In this document: positions 26,799-34,360 of the stretch, piece by piece
How the letters are laid out: each line of letters begins with the position of its first letter
Position numbering within the stretch: position 1 is the stretch's first letter
From: Nonomuraea jiangxiensis
GTDB lineage: Bacteria; Actinomycetota; Actinomycetes; Streptosporangiales; Streptosporangiaceae
DNA: 64,000 nt
Direction: 5' to 3'
Assembly (NCBI RefSeq): GCF_900099965.1
Contig: NZ_FNDJ01000028.1
Location: 62,001 to 126,000, forward strand
Program-made: the position numbers and the translations under genes
Notes under the pieces: model-generated
Seen by the model: only the letters and a program-made list of their open reading frames with translations
What the model was told of the DNA's origin: nothing
Databases searched by the model: none

Positions 26799-27897
26799 TG
26801 ATCTCCACACCGGTGCGATCCGGACGCATCTCCAGCCGTCTGCCAGTGGTCGTGAGGCGCCCTCTGACTCGGACGGTAGCGCGTTGGTAGTGGAGCGGGG
26901 CGATACTCTCATACTGGCGGCGGCTCAGTACGACCCAGATCGCGCGGGCAAGGGACTCGGACGACGAGGTTTGCAACTCGCCCCGGATCTTGATGCGAGG
27001 CGGTTCCACGTCGTCATAATGGAGATCCTCAATTACACCGGTGATCGTGGCCGTTCCTACACGGGCCAGGTCTCTCAGCTGTTTCGCTGCCTGGCTCAGG
27101 ACCCCGGCCATGGTCGCACTGAATTCGATCGCCTCCCCCGAGGGCGAGTCCAGCCCGCGTGCCCACCCGACCGCGATGGAAAATGGACGATCGACACCGT
27201 GACCGGCGAGCCCGCTGACCGCTTCACAGAGATCGGCCGATACACCCTGGTCTACATATTCCTCGATGATGTCGAAGGAGGCCGTGCCTCGGATAACTTG
27301 CGTACAAGCTGTCTGCGCGGCTCGGAGGGCCTTGTCCATGGTGACCAAAACTTGCCTGCCGAATGGGTCGGTGTCGTCCTCCTCGAACAGCGAAGCCTGG
27401 ACATCACGGGAGGCCACCGGAACGCGAGCCGTGAAGATGTAGCTTCCAGGCTTGCTTGTGCCCAAGCGGACAGATCCCAGAAAGTCCTGCACCACCCCGC
27501 TTCGGCGTCCTGTGAAGATGAGCCGGGGACCTTCTTCCACCGTCCGGGCCGCGGTGTCCAGCAATTCGCAGATACTGTCGACCGCTTTCACTCCGGACAG
27601 GAGTGGGATGGTTCCGGACGGGGTGTCCGGCTGAGTTCGGACATCCACGGTGTCCACTAGCGGCTCTGCGATGTCGAGCAGAATTTCCTCGGCAGGTCGA
27701 TCCTCTAGCACTGCTAGCTTGGCGACCGCCTCCGCAAGCAATTCATCGTCGTCCGGATACTCCCGCTGCGGCGGGATCAGCAGGCGGGTATCTGCACCTT
27801 GCCAGACCTCGGCTCCCCGCCATGTCCCTTCGTTTCGCCAACCACGACTGGCAAGGTAGCCGGCAAGGCTGGCAGGGTCGATTGCCAGCTCATTCAT
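26791..27897 (-). CDS. unknown protein, possible C-terminal OB-like domain
   Basis: 368 residues from the ATG at 27895-27897, which has a strong GGAGGTGGCTTT site; the frame extends upstream to 27996 without support. I do not recognise the family. The N-terminal half is acidic (LLIPPQREYPDDDELLAEAVAKLAVLEDRP), with a repeating charged-helix pattern. The last 100 residues are strand-rich and basic (GTATITGVIEDLHYDD, RIKIRGEL, YQRATVRVRGRL), which suggests an OB-type nucleic-acid-binding fold (inference). It overlaps the DUF4365-like gene by 4 bp (ATGA), forming a two-gene unit convergent with the defence operon, with 8 bp of stop-to-stop overlap. It may be a regulator or accessory factor of that island. 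Confidence 0.7.
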   Translation of the reverse strand: MNELAIDPASLAGYLASRGWRNEGTWRGAEVWQGADTRLLIPPQREYPDDDELLAEAVAKLAVLEDRPAEEILLDIAEPLVDTVDVRTQPDTPSGTIPLLSGVKAVDSICELLDTAARTVEEGPRLIFTGRRSGVVQDFLGSVRLGTSKPGSYIFTARVPVASRDVQASLFEEDDTDPFGRQVLVTMDKALRAAQTACTQVIRGTASFDIIEEYVDQGVSADLCEAVSGLAGHGVDRPFSIAVGWARGLDSPSGEAIEFSATMAGVLSQAAKQLRDLARVGTATITGVIEDLHYDDVEPPRIKIRGELQTSSSESLARAIWVVLSRRQYESIAPLHYQRATVRVRGRLTTTGRRLEMRPDRTGVEIIS

Positions 27898-28475
27898 AAA
27901 GCCACCTCCGCCAGTGTCGGGTCTAGCAGTCCTCTCAAGCTCTTGACGGTGAGCAGGTTCCTCTTCGGCACTCGTACGGTAATGGTTCCGTTGCACTGCG
28001 GATTCTCGACCCTGACGCGATCGGCCAGGGAAAGCCAGTACGCGGCGTGGCTCAGCACGAGGCCGTTCTTGTTGCCCCGGGCGTACTTCGCTGCGTCGTC
28101 TGGGACGATGACCAAGAAGAGGAAACGAGGAATCCGGCGTTCACCGCCGGCGAGTGCATTGAACCGCTTCTCGGTCAGCCGAGGATAGATCCAGTCATCG
28201 TTATCCCCCTTGGGCTTGGCCCAAGTCTTGACCTGAACGCGCATCGCAGGAAAGTCACCCCCGACTTCGACGGGCGCGGAGATGTCGAAGTCGACGCCCG
28301 TGCAGTCGGGCGTGAGCGGGCTGGCTTGAAGGCCCGCTGCCGCGGCAAGCACCTGAATGAAACACTCGCCATACCAGCCCTGGTGATTGTTCTTGTCCAG
28401 GCACCACTCGCAGGCCAGGGCAGCCTCCTCCTCGAACAGCGGCCGCCCCCGAATCCGCCGATAGGTGATCGTCAT
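27894..28475 (-). CDS. DUF4365-like predicted nuclease-fold protein
   Basis: About 193 residues from the ATG at 28475; an in-frame ATG at 28517 with an AGGTGG upstream is an alternative start. The layout matches DUF4365-type proteins: GWYGECFIQVLAAAAGL, GVDFDISAPVEVG, then MRVQVKTWAKP, i.e. an Asp followed by Q-x-K as in PD-(D/E)xK folds. Families of this type recur in defence islands as candidate nucleases or adaptors. It is first in a two-gene unit with the unknown protein downstream. The function is not established. Confidence 0.72.
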   Translation of the reverse strand: MTITYRRIRGRPLFEEEAALACEWCLDKNNHQGWYGECFIQVLAAAAGLQASPLTPDCTGVDFDISAPVEVGGDFPAMRVQVKTWAKPKGDNDDWIYPRLTEKRFNALAGGERRIPRFLFLVIVPDDAAKYARGNKNGLVLSHAAYWLSLADRVRVENPQCNGTITVRVPKRNLLTVKSLRGLLDPTLAEVAL

Positions 28476-29096
28476 TGACGGTAGCACGGCAGGATTCGAG
28501 GTGGAATCGTAGAACATACGTTGATAGCCACCTGAAACCGCGGCGCACGACGGCTGGCGCGCTTGAGCGCCACGCTGATCTGACCGATGGTTAGCTCGCC
28601 GCGGCGCCCGGGTCGGTGGCCTTGGCCAACAGTCCCAGTGTCATCGGAGGCATCCAGGTCGTCGAAGGCGGCTAAAGCCGCGGGGATGTACATACTGGAC
28701 GTGATCGATATCGAGCTCACCGGATGCCTCCGATCGTGATCTCCTAGTTGCGGTCCTTGAGCTCAGCAGCTCTCCGGACAAGCCCAGGTTGGTTAGTGGC
28801 ATCCGGCAACTCCTCGCCGTGGCACGTGGCTGATCCATCGCCGATTTACCGGGTTCTCGCCCGAGGCGACCGCCAGGAGGAGGCCTCTAGGGAGCCGAAC
28901 TGAGCAGAAGGCCTGGCCTGTGTGACCGTCCGCTTTTCAGCCCGCTGATCGGGGGTGGGTGCTTGCAACTGCATGGTGCCCGCCCGACGGGACCGCCTCC
29001 CACGCCGCAGCGGTCATCGTGCAGCGCCGCGCGAACGCCTTCAGCGTCATCATGGTGAACCGGCAGACCGTCTACCTCGGCCGGCTGCGCGACGGT
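28476..29096. other. long intergenic stretch, no convincing gene
   Basis: About 620 bases between the DUF4365-like gene and the GNAT gene. Small open frames exist on both strands but none has a good ribosome binding site together with a recognisable protein. An ORF from 28959 (VIVQRRANAFSVIMVNRQTVYLGRL) looks like possible decayed coding DNA. I see no tRNA or terminator. It separates the defence island from the regulator and lanthipeptide region. Confidence 0.4.
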
Positions 29097-29558
29097 TCAT
29101 ATAGTGACGACACGATAGAAAAGCTTGGTCGGCAGCTCGTTCTGGCCGAGCCCCTCGTAGAACTGTTGCGCCCTAACGTTGTCGTGATCGGTGGTCCACT
29201 CGACTCTGCTGCATCCGTGCTCGACCGCCAGAGCGAACAGAGCCTTCATGAGCGCCGTCCCCACCCCTTGGCGCTGCGCTGATTCTGATACGTAGAGCTC
29301 CTTCAGATACAGCGACCGTGTCAGTCCGACAGCAGGCCACAGGAACGAGTAGGACGCGACGCCGACAAGCTGATCGCCTTGCCACGCAAGTAACACGAAC
29401 GCAGCACGAGGCTCGGTGAAGAGAGCTTGCTGAACCTGTCGAGTACGAACCTCCACCGAGTCCAGCTCATCGGCCCCGTAGTAGCGGTCCATCTCCTCTA
29501 GCAGTCCCACGAGGGCCTCGATGTGTTCCGGGGTCGCCGGCTCCACCTTGATCGTCAC
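29097..29558 (-). CDS. GNAT-family N-acetyltransferase
   Basis: 153 residues from a GTG with an upstream GAGGAGGAG site, 17 bases after the stop of the XRE/TPR regulator, so probably co-transcribed with it. The GNAT fold shows in VEPATPEHIEALVGLLEEM, LYLKELYVSESAQRQGVGTALM (the acetyl-CoA pyrophosphate loop Q/RxxGxG/A) and YEGLGQ near the C-terminus. The substrate cannot be told from sequence. Confidence 0.85.
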   Translation of the reverse strand: MTIKVEPATPEHIEALVGLLEEMDRYYGADELDSVEVRTRQVQQALFTEPRAAFVLLAWQGDQLVGVASYSFLWPAVGLTRSLYLKELYVSESAQRQGVGTALMKALFALAVEHGCSRVEWTTDHDNVRAQQFYEGLGQNELPTKLFYRVVTI

Positions 29559-29575
29559 GTGAGCTGGACTCCTCC

Positions 29576-30766
29576 TCAGTCGCTCGGCGACAGAAGCTCA
29601 CGAAGCTGCCGTACAGCTGGCAGAGCCTTCTGTCCGTGCGGGATGACCTCGAGGACTTCTCTGCCGCGCAGGCTGATGATGCCCTCGCGTTGATCCTTCG
29701 TGAGTGGGACGAGCGTAGCCGCCGCGTGCTCCAGAGCACCAGCGCTGTCGCCGTCACGCGCCAGACACAGGGTTCGATCCAGTCCGATGAGCGCCCGATC
29801 CAGATAGTTCGTCGGGGCGTACAGTTCGAGAGCCCGCTGTTGGGCTTGCCAGGCCGCCCTGGTGTCGCCCAGGTAGGTGTAGGTGTTGCCTCGGTGGAAG
29901 TAGAGCTGGGCATTGTTGTAGCCGAAGGCGGAATCGTTGATCTCGTGAGGACGTAGTGAGGCGAGAAGGCCTTCCGCTCGCGCGAGTGCCGCTTGAGCCT
30001 CGCCGACGCGTGCGGGGCCGAGCGCTGCGTGTGCTCGGGCCTCCAGGGCGGCCGCGAGGACTGCACCCACGGCTGTGTTCACGAGCGACTGGGCGCCCCT
30101 GGCCACGTCGATGGCCTCCAGGTAGTCGCAGGCGTAGAAGTGGCCGTACGCCTCCTGGGCGAGCACCCAGGAGTAGGTCCACGGGTCTTCGGCCTCCTGA
30201 GCTGCCAACCTGGCCGTGCGGGCCCAGCGGCGGAAAGCGGGGCGGTCGTCGAGCTTGATGTGGGTGAGACACATGAGCCCGGCCATGTGCGCCACTGCCC
30301 GGGTGAGCCGGCGCTTGGTAGAGGCCGACCTGTTCTCCGCAAGGGCCTGGTGCAGGTCGGTAAGGTCCGATCCCAGATCGTGAACGAGGAGGTTAGCTGG
30401 CCTGGTGTGGGCTGCTTGCCCGTAGAGGTGGACTGCGCGCTCCCAGTCATCCAGTGTCGCGTCGCTCATCGTGCCCGCCGCCAGCACGTCGTCGAGGCGT
30501 TGACGTAGGTTCTCGTACCCGGAGCCCCCGAAGAGTTCGCATTCGGACATGTCGAGCACGAGAGCGCACAGTCTGCGATAAAACGGGCTCGCGTCATGTT
30601 TTCCCGCTTCCCATCCATATATATTCCTTTTGAGGCTTTCGATTGACGGCAGTCGTGTCGGCTTGTGTTCAGCTTCGGCCGCCTTGATCAATTCGCGGGC
30701 GAGATCGCTTTGGCTCCACCCGTGGGCTTCGCGCTCTTCGCGCAATCGGTTTGGCATCGGCTGCAT
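29576..30766 (-). CDS. XRE-type helix-turn-helix regulator with TPR-like C-terminus
   Basis: About 396 residues from the ATG at 30766 (a second ATG at 30757 is also possible; the frame runs open to 31060 without coding-like content). Residues 1-70 form an XRE helix-turn-helix (LREEREAHGWSQSDLARELIKAA, then SLKRNIYGWEAG). The rest is alpha-helical repeat in TPR style (DPWTYSWVLAQEAYGHFYACDYLEAIDVARG; RALELYAPTNYLDRALIGLDR). Such regulators are common in actinomycetes and sense peptides or other partners. It is divergent from the small gene at 31064, so the 300-bp region between (30767-31063) likely holds both promoters; no operator could be assigned. Confidence 0.82.
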   Translation of the reverse strand: MQPMPNRLREEREAHGWSQSDLARELIKAAEAEHKPTRLPSIESLKRNIYGWEAGKHDASPFYRRLCALVLDMSECELFGGSGYENLRQRLDDVLAAGTMSDATLDDWERAVHLYGQAAHTRPANLLVHDLGSDLTDLHQALAENRSASTKRRLTRAVAHMAGLMCLTHIKLDDRPAFRRWARTARLAAQEAEDPWTYSWVLAQEAYGHFYACDYLEAIDVARGAQSLVNTAVGAVLAAALEARAHAALGPARVGEAQAALARAEGLLASLRPHEINDSAFGYNNAQLYFHRGNTYTYLGDTRAAWQAQQRALELYAPTNYLDRALIGLDRTLCLARDGDSAGALEHAAATLVPLTKDQREGIISLRGREVLEVIPHGQKALPAVRQLRELLSPSD

Positions 30767-31063
30767 CTTAGGGGCCACGACCAGGCACCTCGCAAGGGGC
30801 GGAAACGAGGGGACATCCTTTGGTTTCATAGTCTCTCGGCTTCCTGCGCGAAGGAATGGCCGATCAAATTGATTCGTGTTTGCACTAACAGATTCCGATG
30901 CCGGGGCATTCATATCGGCCACTGTCGAGCATCGGGTGTTGGGCGCAGGAGGCTTGGGCAGATTGTCCCCGCCGGACAGTATGGCCAGTCGATTGCCGGA
31001 AGTTTGTGTTTTTCCCCGAACAGGCGTCTTCATTCGCACGGCAAGCGGCGGGATCTGCACTCC

Positions 31064-31384
31064 ATGACCGATGCCAGTTGCCGGCCACGGTCCGTGGCAT
31101 CAGCACCTGCGGATCTCACGTGGGAGCCGCATGTGCCGTCCGGCGGTGACGTCGTCCGGGTGAGGCACACCGCATGTTGCGGTGCCTTCGAACTGGCGTC
31201 CCTCGGTGGGCAGTACTTCGTGCTGCGCCCTGCTGACGCGCCAGGTGAGTACGAAGAAACCGCCCGTGGCCGCTACATCACGGCTGTCGCCGCGTACGTC
31301 GCGCTGCTCAAGCAGCACCACGCCGAACACCTGCGCCGGGGGGAGACGCCAGAGCGTGACAGGCTCCTGGATCACCCGGCATGA
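31064..31384 (+). CDS. small unknown protein
   Basis: 106 residues from the ATG at 31064. Reads WEPHVPSGGDVVRVRH, then GQYFVLRPADAPGEYEETARGRYITAVAAYVALLKQHHAEHL. The fold looks like a small alpha/beta domain; I do not recognise the family. It is divergent from the XRE regulator and 130 bp ahead of the broken FxLD methyltransferase gene, so it may be an accessory gene of the lost lanthipeptide locus or a target of the regulator. Confidence 0.6.
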   Translation: MTDASCRPRSVASAPADLTWEPHVPSGGDVVRVRHTACCGAFELASLGGQYFVLRPADAPGEYEETARGRYITAVAAYVALLKQHHAEHLRRGETPERDRLLDHPA

Positions 31385-31514
31385 GCACCAGTCAGCACCG
31401 TGTGGCGTGCCCCGTGGACACCGGGCATCGGGCCGTTCAGCGTGAGCCACGCCCTCGCGAGCATGCGGCGACGGCATCCGCTGACCACCCACAAACCGCG
31501 AAGAGGAGTCATTC

Positions 31515-31797
31515 ATGACTGACGACACCAGCGAACAGGCTCGGGCCGCTGAGCTCAGGGACAAACTCGCAGACGAGCTCATCGCGGCAGGACACGTCAC
31601 GTCCGCGCCGGTGGAGGCGGCGTTCCGTATGGTGCCACGGCACGCGTTCGTTCCGGCCGATACGCCGCTGGAGGTCACCTACGCCGCCGACAACGCCGTG
31701 GTGGCCAAGAGGGATGAACACGGCATCGCCATCTCCTCGGTAAGCGCGGCATACATCCAGGTAGCGGTGATCGAACAGGCTGAGCTGAGGCCCCTTC
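31515..31797 (+). pseudogene. N-terminal fragment of an FxLD-type lanthipeptide methyltransferase
   Basis: Starts with ATG at 31515 behind GAGGAG. ARAAELRDKLADELI, VPRHAFVP and AVVAKRDEHGIAISSVSA match the N-terminus of the protein-isoaspartate-type methyltransferases of FxLD lanthipeptide loci. Identity stops after EQAELRP (about 31793), just before the SAM-binding motif (normally VLEIGSGGYNA), and the DNA switches directly into a lantibiotic dehydratase C-terminus. The gene is therefore a deletion product and inactive. Confidence 0.72.
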
Positions 31798-32212
31798 CGC
31801 GAACTGTCGCTCCTGTTGATCAACCTTCTGCTCAGAGAGGCAGGACTGGACTGGTTCGAGCGCGGCGACGTTTTCGGCCAGGTCGCCGAGATCCGTCCAG
31901 CGCCCTCCGCCGACCATGCCGCGGCCATGGAGGCACTGGCACCGAAAGTACGCACTTCTTCTGCAGGTGCCTCAACAGGCCGACCGCGCGTTGCTCGCGG
32001 GCACTATGGCGTTCGCTGAACCCTGGCTCGCCGCGTATGAGATGGCCGGTCGGCGGCTCGGTGACGCGGCGGCGCGGGGACGCCTCGATCGCGGACTCCG
32101 CGCCGTACTCACCCACGTACTGATCTCCCACTGGAACCGGTTCGGCCTGTCGGCCATGACCCAGGGCGTACTCGCCCATGCGGCGAAGGCCGCCTTCTTG
32201 CCTTGGAGCTGA
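31798..32212 (+). pseudogene. C-terminal fragment of a lantibiotic dehydratase (thiopeptide-type domain)
   Basis: Reads ELSLLLINLLLREAGLDWFE, RGDVFGQVAEIRP, then, after a +1/-1 shift between about 31940 and 31965, QQADRALLAGTMAFAEPWL and VLISHWNRFGLSAMTQG. These are signatures of the SpaB_C/thiopeptide-biosynthesis domain at the end of LanB dehydratases. The catalytic N-terminal dehydratase part is missing and the frame is broken, so it is a relic. It ends at TGA 32210-32212, 2 bases before the next gene's ATG, as expected for the original operon. Confidence 0.72.
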
Positions 32213-32214
32213 GC

Positions 32215-33393
32215 ATGGACATCACGACACTGCACGCCGTCGTACGTCTGTTTCCGCTCGTCGGGCGCCCCCGCCCGGCCTGCCCCTCGCTCCAGGAACG
32301 GGTGAGGGAGATCGCGGAGATCGCCGACATCGCCTGGCAACAGGGCGCGAACGGCCTTCACCAGGCGGCCCACGCCCTGAACAAGGCGGCCTTGGTCGCT
32401 AGCGATTGTGGGCTGGGCGACCTCGCCCGTGACCTGTGCTGGCAGCACATCGACGTCTATCGGCGGATCGGTGCGCCCCTCACCGTGCCGCACGCGAGGT
32501 ACATGCTCGAACCCGTCCTCAACCTGGCGCGGCTGCAGATCCGCGCCGAGAACGGCGACCAGGCGCTGCGGCTGCTCGATGCGGTCTACCAGGCGGTGAC
32601 CGCACGCACCGAACTCGTCGTCGAGGGGCAGCCCCTGCCCACCGCCGGCCTCATAGGGACGAGACAAGAGCATCACAAGCTCCGCGAATGGGCGTGGCTG
32701 CAATATCTCGCTGACGGTATCCGCGCACTGGCCATGGCCGGTCGCTGGGACGAGGCGGTCACACACGCCAAGGTCCACAACGGCGTGGGAGTGCACCTGA
32801 TGGAGGGACGGCAGGCCGAGATCATCGCGCATTGCCTGCACGGCGCATCTCAGGCCGCGCGGAACGTCCTGGAGGAGTGCGAGCTGACCGAACCCTGGGA
32901 ACGACAGGTCGGGGCCTGCCTGAACGTGATGTCCGCAGGCAGATCGCTCAGCCGAGACGGCCACGCGATGGTCCAGCAGTTCCTCGGAAGCGAGCCGATT
33001 CCGGGTTACGCGGTTTTCCGCGCCCGGTTCGGGCTGGCCGTGGCCACCCTGACCGGAGCCTTCGACGTGTGCACGGCGGACCGCGTACTGGTTCAGGTGG
33101 CGATGGAGGCGCTCCAATCGGGAGACGGATATGCCGCTCGCGACGTACTGGGCCACCACACCGTAATGAGGCTGGCCGGCGACCACCGCCGAGGGCTGAC
33201 CGAGCTGGTGGCCTCGGCCGGTCTCGGAAGTGAGTCTCTTCCCGCGCCGCTGCTCGACTCGATCACCGCCTCGGTCAAGCTCGCCCGAGAAGTGCTGGCC
33301 AAGTCTCTGCCCGCCACGGCCAGCCGTCGTGCCGCTCGTCGAGAACCGCCGCATGACTTCCCGAGTGGTCCCGCACGTACTGGGACGACTTGA
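32215..33393 (+). CDS. helical repeat protein (transcriptional-regulator TPR-like), lanthipeptide-locus neighbour
   Basis: 392 residues from ATG 32215. All-helical, with TPR-like pairs (LNKAALVASDCGLGDLARDL; NLARLQIRAENGDQALRLLDAV; WLQYLADGIRALAMAGRWDEA). There is no helix-turn-helix at the N-terminus, unlike many actinomycete TPR regulators. Similar proteins sit in actinomycete lanthipeptide loci, and here it follows the dehydratase relic. Role unknown; it may bind a peptide or a partner. The frame is intact although the surrounding biosynthetic genes are not. Confidence 0.72.
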   Translation: MDITTLHAVVRLFPLVGRPRPACPSLQERVREIAEIADIAWQQGANGLHQAAHALNKAALVASDCGLGDLARDLCWQHIDVYRRIGAPLTVPHARYMLEPVLNLARLQIRAENGDQALRLLDAVYQAVTARTELVVEGQPLPTAGLIGTRQEHHKLREWAWLQYLADGIRALAMAGRWDEAVTHAKVHNGVGVHLMEGRQAEIIAHCLHGASQAARNVLEECELTEPWERQVGACLNVMSAGRSLSRDGHAMVQQFLGSEPIPGYAVFRARFGLAVATLTGAFDVCTADRVLVQVAMEALQSGDGYAARDVLGHHTVMRLAGDHRRGLTELVASAGLGSESLPAPLLDSITASVKLAREVLAKSLPATASRRAARREPPHDFPSGPARTGTT

Positions 33394-33477
33394 CCCCTGA
33401 CATGAAGTCGAGCGCTCATTAGGCCGGTCGTGTCCGCCCGGGTGCGACAGCCACCGACGATAGGAGGAACACCGCGA

Positions 33478-33963
33478 ATGATCGAAACCATGCATGCACC
33501 GGAACGATGGGAATGGATGCGGTCGTCCGACCGGATGGATTGGCGAGGTGTGTTCCCGGGTGAACACGATCAGGTAGGTCGAGTGCGGCGCATGGCCGAG
33601 GCGCTGTTCGATGGAACGGGCCGCGAGGACGATGCCGGACTCATCGTCTCCGAGCTCTCGACGAACGCCCTGCTGCACACCCGGTCCGGCCTCGCTGGAG
33701 GCTGGTTCGGGGTGGAAGTTCACCTCCCGGAGAACGGCCCCGCCTACCTCGGGGTGTGTGACCTCGGGGGAGCAGGCAGGCCGCTGTTCGACCGTCAACC
33801 GGCTGACGGGAAACTGACGGTAGGCGGGTTCGGGCTCGCGATCGTCAGGAATCTCGTCGTGAAGCTCTCCCAGATCGGGAGCCCGGCGACCGGGCACACG
33901 GTGTGGGTCCACCTCGACCTCGAAGCCAAGGACGTAGAGCCAATGGGAGCCGTAGCGGGATGA
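33478..33963 (+). CDS. ATP-binding (HATPase_c) anti-sigma/regulatory kinase-like protein
   Basis: 161 residues from ATG 33478 behind AGGAGG. The GHKL ATPase fold is recognisable: the N-box LIVSELSTNALLHT, the G1-like VCDLGGAGRP and GGFGLAIVRNLVV. It resembles the RsbW/SpoIIAB-type anti-sigma kinase family common in actinomycetes, with no sensor domain. It probably phosphorylates an anti-sigma antagonist or binds a sigma factor. The following small gene starts about 70 bp downstream. Confidence 0.82.
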   Translation: MIETMHAPERWEWMRSSDRMDWRGVFPGEHDQVGRVRRMAEALFDGTGREDDAGLIVSELSTNALLHTRSGLAGGWFGVEVHLPENGPAYLGVCDLGGAGRPLFDRQPADGKLTVGGFGLAIVRNLVVKLSQIGSPATGHTVWVHLDLEAKDVEPMGAVAG

Positions 33964-34031
33964 GGGGTCGGCCTGCTGCTATCAGGCCGACCTCGTCGTA
34001 CGGAGAAGTCCCCATACGAAGAGAGGCGAAC

Positions 34032-34295
34032 GTGAGCACCATGGACTTCGGGACCGTCCTCGAAAAGCTCTACCCCTGGTACGACGATGACGTACGCGCG
34101 CAACTGTTCGCGCTGATGTGCGACATAGCCTTCGTCTACGCCAGTAGCGACGAGATCGGCGACTTCGACGTCAGCCTCGACTGCGCCCTCGACGCCCTCG
34201 AAGAGAACGTTCACGAGATGCGGGCCGAGTACCGCCTCAGCCCGCTATCTCTGCTCCTGCCCTCAGCAAAGGACGGTACGGATGGTGACGTCTGA
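34032..34295 (+). CDS. small acidic unknown protein
   Basis: 87 residues from a GTG with GAGAGGC upstream (an ATG 9 bases on is also possible). Very acidic: YDDDVRAQLFALMCDIAFVY, SLDCALDALEENVHEM. I do not recognise it. It follows the HATPase gene and is followed by a strong hairpin, so the two may be an operon. Confidence 0.6.
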   Translation: MSTMDFGTVLEKLYPWYDDDVRAQLFALMCDIAFVYASSDEIGDFDVSLDCALDALEENVHEMRAEYRLSPLSLLLPSAKDGTDGDV

Positions 34296-34314
34296 ATCCG
34301 TGCTCGCGTGATCG

Positions 34315-34347
34315 GTGGTGCCCGTCCGGTTCGCGGATGGGCACCAC
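34315..34347. terminator. bidirectional terminator hairpin
   Basis: GTGGTGCCC pairs perfectly with GGGCACCAC around a 15-base loop. It lies between the convergent small acidic gene and the S9 peptidase gene, where a shared terminator is expected. No long T tract, as usual in high-GC actinomycetes. Confidence 0.65.
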
Positions 34348-34360
34348 TGTGTTCGGGTCA

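Noticed and set aside
28959..29282. Plus-strand 107-codon open frame
   Set aside because: It overlaps the well-supported GNAT gene and shows no domain; only the first part might be decayed coding DNA.
30665..31063. In-frame extension upstream of the small gene at 31064
   Set aside because: It covers the start of the divergent XRE gene and the shared promoter region and has no coding character.
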